The notes: a model not told the origin generated them from the letters alone. Positions 33,319-44,499 are shown, counted from the first letter of the stretch. The stretch: DNA of 64,000 bases from Lycium barbarum (GCF_019175385.1 NC_083344.1:61752782-61816781), one strand, 5' to 3'. Translations and numbers: made by a program.

Positions 33319-36018
33319 TATTGAGGTATGCACGAGCAGAGTAGTGAGAACTATATGCAATTCAAAACACTTTTAAGGACTCAATAGAATAGTCAACACG
33401 AACCATTGTTCGCAAGTTCAAATAATTGTCATATCATATACCTTTCGGATGTCCCTGTGGATTATATCAAAATGGGACTTTGAATCATATGCACATATCA
33501 ATATATATATATCAAAACATAAGTTATGGGAATCAAGATCAATAGCCATCCTAGTGGCTCTAGGAATAGGAATTCCTTTGGAATCGTATATATATCGTAT
33601 ATTAATTTCACAACGATCATGCCAAAAGAAAGAAGGGTTAGCTTCACATACCTTTAGCGCTTATTTGTCACACAATATGTATACGCTTCCCAATAATACT
33701 TCAACCTATATTAAGACACCAATAACTACGGTTAAGCTACTGGGAGATTCAAAACGTATTCTAACGTTAGTAACTCCTTTCTAGATGTTTAGACGACGTT
33801 TTCTCTTGTATCCAAACCAACTGCATACAACCAATCCAACATCAATAATTATATGTTCAATACCAATCCGGACAGCCCACACAACATTCCAAACAGCCCA
33901 CATTCACAACATGCAATAACGATTCACATACGGCTACTACATTCTCAAGTTATTCCTAATAGTTCGTAGCCTTGACGTTTGCATGTAACAACTTTATAAC
34001 AGCCCATCCAACATACAACACAATGCATAATCTTAATTATAAATAATCTTCCAAGCTCACTAAGAATAACAACAACATGTCAAAACAGCCTGCATACAAT
34101 TTCAAATCAACCCATACCTTACAACATTCGATAATAGTTTACATGCGATTATGACACCTCTATTTTATTCTCATTAGTGTATAGTCGTAATACTTCATCA
34201 AAATGATTCTATAGAAGCACAATTACTATGACAACATGATGTATACTCTTAATTATAATTAGTTTTTCCAACTTAACAACAACAACAACACATCCCAAAA
34301 CAATCTCTAACCAACGACATAAAGATGTTCGGAATTCTTGCAAACGTTTACGAACATACTAAGAAACCCACATACGATTCTTACACATTATTTCATGTCT
34401 TATTTTCATATAATTTCAGTAGGTTACGACCAGCAGTCACCTGACAACTACAACATCAATTCATACGCAACTAAGCTACATCGTCATCTCTATAATCCTT
34501 ACAACAACTCACAAACGACTTTAGTTCAAACTCCAACCATTAAACACCTTTATTTCAATCATAAAATTCATTTCAATAACAATTAAAATATCAAGTAAAA
34601 TCAGTTCACTAACTTCTACAAAAACAGTCCATACACGGCTTAACTATGCTTCAACATAACACACATAAAATCATGGATTCGATTTATTTTCATACTAACA
34701 CAACTTCACCTTTAACCTTCTAATTCTTTTCATTATTTTTACCATGCAATCTATGATAGCAAAAACCATAATTACTAAACAAAATCAGTCCATCATTTCC
34801 ACTAAAACAGTCCCTACGGCCACATAATCATTCCAACACCAACATTCATGATTTTATGTATGCAATTCATGTTCACCAAGTTACAACCATACTTCAACAT
34901 CAACATATATAATTCCATGGCTACTATAATGTTCCAACATCAAAACACATCATTTCATGCATGAAACTTATATTCACACATCTACATCACCCTTAACACA
35001 TGTAAAAGAAAGTTAGATCTTACCTTGACAATTCGACTTCTCAACTTGGCTAGAGTTTGTGAATTGAAATGATAAGGGTTCTTGTTGCTCCAATGACTAT
35101 CTTCACGTTTCTAGGGACTTTCTAAAGGGTTGAAATTCTTGAAGAATTATTTTTTTGATCAACACACAAAGAGCTCAATTTTCAGCTCTCTAGGCCGAGG
35201 CTCTCCTCCTTGGCTCTAAGTTTTTTTCTATTTTTGTGTTGTGAAGTTGAAATGAAAAGATGAGCTCTCTTAGTCATCCATTTGATTAAACTAAGATTCC
35301 TACCAGTTGGACACAACACATGCTCCACTCATGACATTGAGCACTAAATTAACTTTGCACTTAAAATTTATTTCTTTCCCTTCTACTTTCCGCTAGATGG
35401 CCGACCCTCACTCTTTGTTTCCTTTCTTCTTCTTCTTTCCATTTAATTGTTTACAAGGCAATTGCATGTGTAGTGGATGATTCATACACTAACCTTTGTC
35501 CATTGCAATCATACAAAGATGAATGGTCAATATTTAAATGTGCAATGACTCATCCAACTTGTATGCCTTCATAAAATAATGCATGCCTTCATAAAATAAT
35601 GGATACCTTCAATATTCAAATGCATGCCTCAACTTTTTCTCCCCCAATTTCAGCCACCTTAGCCGAATCCTCACATGCATTTTTCTTCCAATTTGGTTGT
35701 CCACAATATAATGAAAGTATAGTGGATGAATCAACATTTAAATGCATATTTGTATGTCTTCCATAATAGCCTTATTTTAGATGACTTTGAGTCATCTTTT
35801 GGCCGTTGCACGTTAATGTGCATCCTTGGCTCGTTGTTGCCACTAATTTTTACTTAATACCACAATTAAGTAGTTCCTAATCTCCAATAACATTTTTATA
35901 CTAAGTAAAATTTATAACCGATTATTTCTAGTTTAGAAATTAAAAATCCGAGGTTTCTATCTCACGTCGATTCTTTCGCGAATAACTCGATGTATAAAAT
36001 ACGGGGTCTAACAGTTGG

Positions 36019-36203
36019 TTATAGAAACGTACCTTGGCCTAGATGGCCCAGTGTTTGTTATATATGATATCACCATGTTCATAGGTGGCCTTGTTAGCCT
36101 TGTTTGTATTTCGGGACATAGGTGATATGAGTCATAGTTGGTTCGCTCGACCTGAAGTAGGTGTCGAGTGCTAATCACGCCTCACCAATGTTGGGTTGTG
36201 ACA
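36019..36203 (+). repeat. Element F 5' LTR, right end
   Basis: Resumes after solo LTR H and ends GTTGGGTTGTGACA at 36203. It contains GGTTCGCTCGACCTG, as in the ends of the A LTRs. Confidence 0.8.
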
Positions 36204-37035
36204 AAGTGGTATCAGAGCAGGTCGGTCCTAGGGTTGTCTACAAGCTGTGACTAGTAGGGTCTTGTTTATAAATGTGTTGTGCACCACATTATATAAACAG
36301 GAAACTAGAGGGCATGCAGGAGCTGGTTTCCCTTCTTTCAAATCCAAATCGTGCGGTAGAGCGAAATTAGAAGTGTCAGGATTTATGTTTGTTATTGATG
36401 TAGAAGTTATCGCATGGAGAAGGGCTACAGCTAACCAGAGGACTAATACGATTGCACGTAAGAACATTAGTACAAAGAGCTTCGGATAGCGCAGTATGCA
36501 TATCGAAAGTGATAAGATACAAGATTTAAAGGTAAATAAGATAAAGGTAGAAATGGTGCGTGATATTAAAGTACAAGAAGATTGTGAATAGTCTGGAGTT
36601 CAGATGGAAGTCAGAAGCACCATAGTCCAGTATTCAGATATGTTAGTGATATCGCTAAAAGCACGTCCTTCGGCTTATGGATTCCAGGTATTAAGGGGTT
36701 TAGCTACAAAAGTAAAAGGAAATATAAGAGTCGTATGATGTAGCCTTAATATATAGATCTAGAATAATGTATGAAGGCCTGTGATGTTTGGCAGTTCAAT
36801 GCAAGGTGTGAGCAGATAGAAGTCGAGGAAATGATAGGAGTATGCGCGAAAGGAAAATGAAAAGAGAAGTGATGAAGAATTACTATTATGTGATAACTTG
36901 CTAAGATGATTTTATAGTATTGTTTAATGGTTGTTAGAGGGATAGTTACATGATTATTAAGAAGCTTTTGGTGCAATGCCCATCGGCCCTTCATAGTTTA
37001 ATATTCGAGGACGAATGTTCCAAAAGGGGGAAGGA
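36204..37035 (+). other. Element F internal region, non-coding, 832 bp
   Basis: Primer site TGGTATCAGAGC (36207-36218), leader hairpin (36262-36300), then about 600 bp with no Gag or Pol motif in any frame, then CGAGGACGAATGTTCC and polypurine tract AAAAGGGGGAAGGA before the next LTR. F is a second LARD-like derivative with an even shorter interior than A. Confidence 0.85.
36262..36300 (+). other. Leader hairpin with palindromic loop GTGCAC (F)
   Basis: Outer stem TTGTTTATA (36262-36270) with TATAAACAG (36292-36300); inner stem AATGTG (36271-36276) with CACATT (36285-36290), six perfect pairs; loop TTGTGCAC, palindrome at 36279-36284. The clearest fold of the set. Confidence 0.72.
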
Positions 37036-37851
37036 TGTTACATCCCGTATTTTCGAACGTGAAGTTGCATCGTAAGTTAGTCACATAAGCTCAAAGGATA
37101 GGATTATCTTTGAAGTTATAAGTGTTTATGTTATGTTTAACAAGTGATGAACAAGCGTCGTGAAGGTTAGAGGTTAAATGAATCGGAGAAAATAAGTTTC
37201 GTAGAGGTTCGACATTTATTTGAACGAAACACGGTCCAAGGTGGACGAGAAAATTGAACCGTCGAACATGAGAAAATTTACCCGAGCATGGAGGATTTGG
37301 TCATATTCAAGCATGCAAACCAAGAGCTCGGTATATAAAAGGACAAGTCCCGAAATTATTTAAGACTTAGAAGCGGGTTGACGATGATTGGAATAATATT
37401 TGGTGCATGTATCAAGAGGATATGCAATAATATTATATCACATGATCATAATAATGAGTATATGAAGTGTGTCAAAAGTGATTAATATTTAATTAAGGTG
37501 GGAACAAGGAATTAATTACAAATTTTATTTTAGTAGGGGATAAAATGTTTAATGGCCCATTAGTCATGTCCACGTGGAACCATGACAAGTAATGTAATAT
37601 TTGATGTTTATTAGGTGTAGTAGCACTTCATGACTAATAAGGTATGGGTTATGTGGGCTGGACACCTATAGGCTAAGTTTCCATGGTAAGAATAAAAATG
37701 GGATCATCTTTTAGTAGCTTTTTAACAAAGATAAGATACATATATGCATAATTGTTCTTTCTAATCAAGGGAGCATATCAGATATGATATCCAAGATAAT
37801 ACATATTGTTCCATGCACAAGAATTATATACTGAAAGATTTGGATATTATG
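37036..37851 (+). repeat. Element F 3' LTR, cut by E4
   Basis: Starts TGTTACATCCCGTATTTTCG. Only the first 816 bp are present; E4 begins at 37852 after TTATG. The rest of the LTR is not found to the right of E4, where the joint at 58876 is rearranged. Confidence 0.82.
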
Positions 37852-38589
37852 TGATAACAATCAACCTAGGGAATCTCTAAGAATTAAACAAAAACAAAGG
37901 AAATAAAAAGGATATGGGAAATTGCGGATGAGAATATAGAAAGATAGATACCAAACCCGATTGGTAATGAAATCTATAGGCAAACATAGGTCTATGAAAC
38001 CTAAATCCTCCTAATTGGATCTCAACCAAAGAACCTAAGTAATTTGAATTCAAAGAAGAAGACTCAATTTGGATCCACAAATGAGCAATCTAGATGAATT
38101 CAATGGATGCAATTCACTTCATAACTTGGAAATCACACTTGAACAATAACCAAACAAACTATATCAAAATATTTCAATTTGAGTTTATCATCAATATGCA
38201 AGCTAAGTCTTCCAAATGGATGAAAGCAATTATTTATACTAATACCTATTACATCAAAAGGCCCTAAAGTACCTCTTTTGCAAAAATACCCTCATGGGTC
38301 TGCAATTGCATCCAAAGTCTCATAACTTGTAATTATGACCTCCAATTGCCATTCTAACCTCATAACTTGCAAGTATGACCTCCAATTGCAATCTTAGCCC
38401 CATATTTGCACTTTTAGCCATTTTGCGCATCAAGCCACTTTGCGATGCATAGCCACTTTGCAACTCTTCCAATGCCAAGCTATTTTCCAAACATCATTTG
38501 CTCTCTTACGTGGGTCCACAAGTGTCTCCAACATCCTCTTCCATGCCCTTGAGCCATTAGCACCAATCATGCCTTTTAGGATCATATCA
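37852..38589 (-). repeat. E4 3' LTR
   Basis: 738 bp, TGATATGATCCTAAAAGG to GTTGATTGTTATCA in element orientation. It matches 58141-58876. It is preceded (38590-38604) by a tract reading AGAAGGGAAGGA in element orientation. Confidence 0.88.
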
Positions 38590-38604
38590 TCCTTCCCTTC
38601 TTGA

Positions 38605-39240
38605 AAAAGATTCGTCCTTGAATCCGAACCTTGCAAAAACCAAAGGAAGATAGACGAAAACATAGTCCTTAAGGCACGAGGGTTAGCACACAAAGCAATA
38701 ACATACTTTCATTCCAAGGATGGACAAACTTTTAGTACACCCACACATCAACAACCATCGTAAGCAATGAGAAAACTAAGATGCCCATGGATCTAAGATA
38801 AGAGACAAGGGGTCTAGTAGACATGAAGTAAGGGTGACCTCCATGGAGTAAGTGCAATATTTAGAGCAATATTATCCAAACCTAGAATTCTATTCATTGC
38901 ACTAATCCTATCCAAAAGTGTTCTCAATGTCAAAGCATGAAAATAGCATAAAACACCGGGGTCATAGACATAGACATGCCTCAATTCACTTTGCACAAAT
39001 CCATTACGTAGATTTTCCTTAAGGAGAGAATGTGGAACTAAAAGTTGGAAATGAAAGCAAACAAATCTACTCTCAAAAGGAACAATAGAAGCACAAGTGC
39101 CAACACTAGGTGGACACAAATTGGTCTTGCAAAAAGACCCAATCCAGTCATCACAATGATCAACTAGTGTGAGGGCACTCTCAACAAGGACATCATCATT
39201 AATTAGCAAAGATTCAAGTGCTTCAAACAACACAAAACTC
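38605..39240 (-). pseudogene. E4 acidic non-pol frame, broken
   Basis: Open stretch 38814-39233 (139 codons) contains ALTLVDHCDDWIGSFCKTNL and LCPPSVGTCASIVPFESRFV, matching LVDPIDDYLDSNFEFKLCPP of the E3 364-codon frame. It ends with VYDPGVLCYFHALTL, matching FDPGV in E3. Downstream, VDVWVY, a stop, then KFVHPWNE matches E3 and E8. It lies where RT-IN would be in an autonomous element. Unknown function; I recognise no domain. Confidence 0.5.
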
Positions 39241-39715
39241 TCACCTCACTCAATTGCCGATTAAGCACAAAATGTTCCTCCATGCTCGTTAGAGTATAAG
39301 GAATAGCTTTGTTACCTTGGAGTTCAAGCACATGTCTTTTGTTACCTTGGTCAACTTCCTTGTATTGACTTTCCTCTTCCGAGGAGGTTTGAAGTACTTC
39401 TCTTTCCAAATGGACTTGGTGATCTTCGGGTATTGTCTCCTTGGGATAATCATCTTCATGAGTACCTACAAAGGAAACAAGATAACTAGAAGAAGTAGAA
39501 TGGTTAGAAGGGTTAGTAGGAGTTGGTGACAACTCCCTAACATCACCACATATAAGCTCTCCACCCATCATGCCCTTCGAACAAAAGGTGTGTTTGGCAA
39601 CCATACACCTTTTCCTTTTCTCTTGAGTTGAACCTTGTTCTACTTGGGTAACCAAGGTCTCCTTTTCACTAACCTCCGTGTTCCCCTTTTGAGCCCTCTC
39701 ACAGAGTTGCTTCAT
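39203..39715 (-). pseudogene. E4 spacer frame between protease and acidic frame
   Basis: 170 codons, Glu/Lys/Ser-rich, with GDVRELSPTPTNPSNHSTSS and QGNKAIPYTLTSMEEHFVLN. A weaker relative in E3 (42913-43284) reads SDVRDFSQPLSNPCNFSFFS at the matching place. It overlaps the next frame and follows the protease by a frame change near 39720. Function unknown; the shared layout in two elements suggests it is an ancestral part of this lineage. Confidence 0.5.
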
Positions 39716-39719
39716 GATT

Positions 39720-40200
39720 CTATAGTCTTCACTAACCTCATAGGAGTCAATGGAGAAAGGGTGAATTTCTTGCCATCTAACACAAATGAGTACTTGTTGG
39801 ATCTTCCACTATGTTGAGCATCTCTTTCCAATTGCCAAGGCCTCCCAAGCGACAAATGGCATGCATGCATTGGTACCACATCACATTATATTTCAACTTG
39901 GTACCTACCAATGCTAAACTTGATAATGGTTTGCTTGGTTACCTTCATTTCACCACACTCATTAACCATTGGAGCTTGTAGGGGCTAGGGTGTTTTCTTG
40001 TAGGGAATTTCATGGTGTCAACCAAAAATTGGCTTACAGCATTGGTACAACTCTCACCATCAATGATCAATGAACACACCTTGTCCACTTTTTTGCACCT
40101 AGCATGAAAGAAAATTTCTCTTTGGTTAACCTCTTCTCTAGCTAGTGCCCCCATGGCTCTTCTAACTACAATAGCAAAATTCAATCTTTCCTCCATATTT
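39720..40200 (-). pseudogene. E4 aspartic protease region
   Basis: Retropepsin-like segment of the polyprotein. Open part 39945-40196 reads FHARCKKVDKVCSLIIDGES (active-site Asp near 40065, DGES where plant elements usually have DGGS), CTNAVSQFLVD, HPSPYKLQWL. After a frame change it continues VTKQTIIKFSIGRYQVEI, a stop, CDVVPMHACHL and LGRPWQLERDAQHSGRSNKY, the standard C-terminal LGRPW block. The element ends its enzyme region here. Broken by stops and frameshifts. Confidence 0.8.
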
Positions 40201-40233
40201 TCCCCTTCATCACTTTCGGTGCCTCCCTCATTC

Positions 40234-40509
40234 TCACTTTTCCTCCCTCATTATCAACACTAACTCTGCTCTATTCTTTCTCATCGGTTTGGTACCCATC
40301 CCGTAAGAACATAATTGCTCTCCTATTGGGACATACACTTGCAATATGTCCTCTACCTTGGCATTTGAAAAATTGAATGGTAGATGGACGAGGGAAGTTG
40401 GGTTTAGCATTGTTACCTCCTTTGGCTTGGTCGTGTACTTTAGCTTTGTTGTCAAACTTAGCTTGAGAAGTGAGAGTAGTGATCTTGGGCTTCTCCCAAA
40501 GGGACGCCT
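40234..40509 (-). pseudogene. gag: E4 gag, C-terminal part with zinc knuckle
   Basis: Continues from 47003 across element E3. It contains FFKCQGRGHIASVCPNRRAI (about 40329-40384); the usual CxxCxGxGH knuckle has lost its first Cys to Phe, so zinc binding would be impaired. It is basic and Asn/Pro-rich upstream. The protease region follows after an acidic linker. Confidence 0.8.
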
Positions 40510-41405
40510 TGATACGAATCCATTTAGGGATGAAACCAAGTCAATTCAAGGATACAAAGAAAATGGGATGAGAATTGAAGAAAAGGGATGAGAAAAGAGG
40601 ATAAAAGCAAGACCCAATTAGGGTGAATTTATAGGCAACCTTGGATATATTAAATCCAGCACCTCCCAATCTAATTCAATCTTAAAAGAACCTATACTAT
40701 TTGAAATCAAGGCAAGAATAATTCAAATGAATCCACAAATGAACAACTCTTCATGAAATCAATGGAATTAAAGGTTCAAAGACCAACAATGGAATCCGCC
40801 ATTATAATAACTAACCCTATAGCTACTAAACTAAACAATCTATCTCCAAAGGAGTTTCTCAATTCATTATTCAACATAATCTACGTAATGAAATGAAAGA
40901 CAAGCTATTAATACAAGCTAAGTAAAGAAGACTAATAGGCAATTACAATGCTACCCTTAATGAAGTAAGGGCCTTGTTTGGCTAGTCTTCTTAGTGTAGT
41001 CTTCCATTCAAGAATTGGCCTTCAATGGCCAAACATGCCCTTCATTGCATAGATGGCCCTCTAATCAACCTTGCAGGCATGGCGTTCTTGCAAGCATAAC
41101 CTTCTTTATACAAATAGCCAACTCCCGATCTTGTTGAAGTTTTGCAAGTGTAGCAAATTTGCAGAAATGTCCCTGTTTGCATGTTTGGCCATTTTGCGCA
41201 TTTGGTCCCCTTTCTAGTAGCTTGTTCTTCAATCAACTCCCAAGCCACATTCTACACATCATAAGCCATCTTGTGTGGCTTGTAGGAGCTTTCGAAGGCC
41301 TTCAATGTCATCCTTATAATCCATGCCGCTTGTAGGGCTTAAAGTTCCATATCTTGGCCTTGGATGTAAGTCTTGAAATGAGGTGTGCCAAGTAGGATCA
41401 TATCA
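40510..41405 (-). repeat. E3 3' LTR
   Basis: 896 bp, TGATATGATCCTACTTGGC to GGATTCGTATCA in element orientation. Same family as 46086-46997, 60671-61562 and 61700-62604. ACCAAATGCGCAAAATGGCC and GGCCCTTACTTCATTAAGGG are landmarks. Confidence 0.92.
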
Positions 41406-41745
41406 TCCTCCCCTTCTTCAAAAGGATTCAACCTCGAATCCGAATCTATCAAAATCCAAGGGAAGACATACGAAAACATACTCCTCAAAGATTGAGGGTT
41501 AGCACACGAAACCATAATCACATATTCATGCCAAGGATGAACAAATTTGTGGTATAACCACACATCAATGATAATTATGGATAACAATTGCACACATGAG
41601 GTATCAAGAAGTTGATCCCTCCTAGGTTCATGACATGAGGATAGAGTAATAAAACCAATGCATTTAATATACGAAGCATGTAATACTACATTGGTTCTAT
41701 TTGACATGAAGCACCATGGGAACTCATTTTCCAAACAAGGTGTTC
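41406..41745 (-). pseudogene. E3 tail frame and polypurine tract
   Basis: Open stretch reaching 41758 with MSNRTNVVLHASYIKC, IDVWLYHKFVHPWHEYVIM and SLRSMFSYVFPW, ending DSRLNPFEEGEDDM across GAAGAAGGGGAGGA, the polypurine tract. Shares its motif with E4 and E8. Separated from the acidic frame by a stop or frame change at about 41746. Unknown function. Confidence 0.5.
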
Positions 41746-42840
41746 CTAAATCCAACAAGTAACACCCGGGTCAAATGGGAAGTATAGCCACCTATTAGGG
41801 TCAATAAAATAACCAACTACCCCACAAGTACCTTCCTCAACATAAGATGCACCCCCAACACAAATAAGAGTGTCATCATATGCAAACAAGTAATAAAGAA
41901 AGGTATCACTTAAGATAACTTCCTCATCTATGTCATTCTCCAATGTAGCCTCACTATTAGGTTCAAGAATAATATCATTCAATAGGCTATTATGAAGTTG
42001 AACATGAACGGAAGAATTTGCAATTTCTAGACAAGAATCACCTTCCTTTGTAACACCTTCCTTCCCCACAAATGGATTACAATTCCTCAAAGGAAGATCT
42101 CCGTCATGGGAAAGAGTGTCATCATTCCATAGTGGGTTACATATCACATTACAGCCTCCAAAGGAAACCAAATGCCAAACATTACCAAACACCCCACTAG
42201 GTTCATCACTCTCAATAGTCATGTCAATTTCGAATAACACATTATCTATAAAGAGAGAAGGATCAAAGAACAATGAAGAATCAAAGCATGCAGTCTCACT
42301 CTCAAAAAGACAAAGGTCATTTTTCAAGGCATTTTCGTTCTTATGACTAACTACATGACACATAACACCATTAGGCTCTTGAGTCTCCACAAATGACAGA
42401 ATGTCAAGGTCATGGGACTCATCTCCATAGGTATCAAACACAGGTGGTGTGTCATATTCAAATTCACTATCAACTTGGTCAAAGTTGTCACTAAATTGAG
42501 ATTCATTAGGTACATCACAACATTTATCAATTAGTGGACTATCAATAGAAGCAAGTTGACCAACACCATCACCCGTACTAGTTGAACTCAAATCGACCTT
42601 GCTAGAAGATTCAATTCGGTCATCGCTAGGATCAACTAGTTGGTGCACGAACAATTTACATGACAACGTACTAACATGTGTATCAAGAGGATCAACACTA
42701 GGTGGACACAATTTGAACTCAAAATTAGAGTCAAGATAGTCATCAATAGGATCAACTAGTGTTGGACCATCCATTTCAATTACATTGTCAATTGTCACTA
42801 TAGCATTAGGCACATCACAAGGCATATTCATTGAGCTCAT
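41746..42840 (-). CDS. E3 acidic protein of unknown function, 364 codons
   Basis: The longest intact frame outside gag/pol. The protein is rich in Asp, Glu, Ser, Cys and Phe with few basic residues. Near the N terminus is GPTLVDPIDDYLDSNFEFKL then CPPSVDP; a second, weaker repeat LVDPSDDRIESSSKVDLSS follows about 40 residues later. The middle has FDSSLFFDPSLFIDNVLFEI. The C terminus ends YFPFDPGVTCWI. E4 keeps a broken relative in the same place (38814-39233), so the frame is a shared part of this lineage and not chance. It sits where RT-IN is expected. No membrane segment, signal peptide or known domain is evident. Translation start is uncertain; the first ATG is at 42840. Confidence 0.6.
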   Translation of the reverse strand: MSSMNMPCDVPNAIVTIDNVIEMDGPTLVDPIDDYLDSNFEFKLCPPSVDPLDTHVSTLSCKLFVHQLVDPSDDRIESSSKVDLSSTSTGDGVGQLASIDSPLIDKCCDVPNESQFSDNFDQVDSEFEYDTPPVFDTYGDESHDLDILSFVETQEPNGVMCHVVSHKNENALKNDLCLFESETACFDSSLFFDPSLFIDNVLFEIDMTIESDEPSGVFGNVWHLVSFGGCNVICNPLWNDDTLSHDGDLPLRNCNPFVGKEGVTKEGDSCLEIANSSVHVQLHNSLLNDIILEPNSEATLENDIDEEVILSDTFLYYLFAYDDTLICVGGASYVEEGTCGVVGYFIDPNRWLYFPFDPGVTCWI

Positions 42841-42912
42841 TTAGGGAAAAGCTATCATTTATAGTCACTTCAACAATATGTTCGTTCACATCATTTAGAG
42901 AGTTAAGATTAG

Positions 42913-43284
42913 CTATTGTACCTTGAAGTTTGCATTCATCTTCTTTGCCTCGGTTTCATCTTTGGAGCTCACATGCCCCTTCGGGGAGCTCTCAAATACC
43001 TCAAAATCCTCCAAAGGTTGAGGTTCATTATTTGGATTGCTTCCGATAATACCTGCACTATCAACAAAACCACTAGAAAAGAAAGAAAAGTTACAAGGGT
43101 TAGAAAGAGGTTGTGAAAAGTCTCTCACATCACTCCTCACTTCCTCTCCTTTTTCCTCTCTAGAGTTGTCACTTTTCACTCCCTTACTCCTCTCAATCTT
43201 TTCTATCTTAATTTCATGGGAGTTTGAACAAGTGCCAAGTATTCCCTTAGAAGGGTTAGGGGAATTCTCCTCTTTATTTCCCAC
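42913..43284 (-). pseudogene. E3 spacer frame, 123 codons
   Basis: Charged, low-complexity frame (ERSKGVKSDNSREEKGEEV) followed by SDVRDFSQPLSNPCNFSFFS and LEDFEVFESSPKGHVSSKDE. Related in its middle to the E4 frame 39203-39715, where it follows protease. Here no protease precedes it, so E3 has lost gag-PR between the basic repeat frame and this one. Function unknown. Confidence 0.45.
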
Positions 43285-43311
43285 TTTTACTTCACAAGGT
43301 TTGGGTTTCTT

Positions 43312-43997
43312 TTATCGCCTTAAACCCACCACTGGTGCTTGTTTCTTCTTTGGGATCATTCCTCGCTTGAGGCCCCTATTCCTCCTACTTCCTTCACCTA
43401 TCGTCACTCCTCTCCTACCTTCCATAGCATAACCACCTTGAGAACATGGTAACATCAGATTAGGATAATAGTAATGATTCATTGCATTCCTTGGAGTAGG
43501 ATAAGATGTCAGATTTGAGTAACCGCCGTAAGGACTTCCATACCCGACATATTGGTCATCTCCCCTCAACTCTTCTCTCCTCCTACCCTCCACATCATAA
43601 TTATATTAGGAATATAGTAACTCAGGCTTAGGATAAGAAGCATGATTCATCGTGTTTCTTGGAGGAGGAAATGTATACTCTCTTCTCCTTCTAGGCGGAC
43701 TTCATACCCGATATATTGGTCATCTCCCCTCAACTTTTCTCTCCTCCTACCCTCCATATCATAATTATATTAGGAATATGGTAACTCTGGCTTAGGATAA
43801 GAAACAAGATTCATCGTGTTTCTTGGAGGAGGAAATATATACTCTCTTCTCCTTCTAGGCGGACTCCTATTCATCCCAATCCACACACTTATACCTTTTT
43901 GCTTGGAATAGGAAGTATCACAAGCTGATGTACGTGAATATTTACTAAAAGATCCCTCATAAGAGTTTTGTTCAATCCCATTATCTTCACAAGTATA
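43312..43997 (-). pseudogene. E3 basic/aromatic repeat region, frame-broken
   Basis: Three to four degenerate copies of a ~40-codon unit: RRRREYIFPPPRNTMN, SYPTPRNAMNHYYYPN with CSQGGYAMEGRR, and GRRREELRGDDQYVGYGSPY. The intact piece is 43312-43593 (93 codons), ending IPKKKQAPVVGLRR. The nucleotide repeat is visible at about 43560-43620 and 43740-43805. E6 has one copy (60404-60563: RRRKEYTFPTPRN, GSRREVLIGEGSR). In E6 it is continuous with the Tyr-rich frame, so both probably belong to one protein. Unknown function; the Arg-rich runs could bind nucleic acid (inference). Confidence 0.55.
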
Positions 43998-44460
43998 TTA
44001 ACCACAAAGCGCATAGCCATTAGGCTCATAATCGTCACATTCTTCCCATTCTTGTAAATTCCCACCAATTGGTTCATATCGAAAGTGTGAGGAAGGAGCA
44101 TACCTCAACTCAACCCCATATCCATGGTGTGTAAGATGAGACTCCTCATGTTCGTATTCACCATATGACTCTTCTTCATAATCATCTACTCCTTCTTCTT
44201 CATAAGCCTCATGAGGTGTTGCCTCACAATTGCCCTCGGAGTAGTATTCTTCACCCCTCGTACGAGTTATGATCATATCGACCATGTTCCTCATACGATT
44301 CATGAGCACCTTCACTATCATATTTATTGTAAGAATAGTGATGCTCATAGCCCATGTCATCTCCCTCATAGCCTCCGTCACCCTTATAGTCATGCCCTCC
44401 ATTGCTAGAGGCATAACCTTCAAAATCATCTCCACAAGACTCGGAAGCTATGGATGAAAT
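43998..44460 (-). pseudogene. E3 Tyr/Glu/Gly-rich protein frame in the place of gag
   Basis: Starts at ISSIASESCGDDFEGYAS (44460), where E7 has ATG (MSSTASES at 63976), so the start codon is mutated here. Runs of Tyr with Glu, Asp, Gly and His follow: GYEGDDMGYEHHYSYNKYDS, then after a one-base frame change near 44255 EEYYSEGNCEATPHEAYEEE and DDYEEESYGEYEHEESH. It ends at a stop at 43998. The region looks disordered and has no capsid motif. E6 (59805-60564) has the same frame. It lies right after the candidate intron, exactly where E4 starts its Gag. Unknown function. Confidence 0.6.
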
Positions 44461-44499
44461 CCTTATCTCTCCTTCTCCATAAGTCTTGTCTTCGTATAC

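Larger units (their letters stand above)
32312..36013 (-). mobile_element. Solo LTR H
   Basis: 3702-bp LTR without internal region: TGTTAGACCCCGTATTTT to GGGTTGGGTCGTGACA in its own orientation, with perfect TSD GTTGG on both sides (32307-32311; 36014-36018). It formed by recombination between the two LTRs of a full element. Islands: donor CAAG|GTAAGATC at 35023, acceptor AATATAG ending 33706, donor TAAAG|GTATGTGAAG at 33651, acceptor GCCCGCAG ending 32846. It also has hairpin units (33228-33318) and an 18-bp minisatellite. Open frames in it have no family match that I can see. Confidence 0.95.

Noticed and set aside
33449..33784. 111-codon frame in solo LTR H as a host gene
   Set aside because: Lies wholly inside an LTR with matching TSDs, and no family motif is visible.
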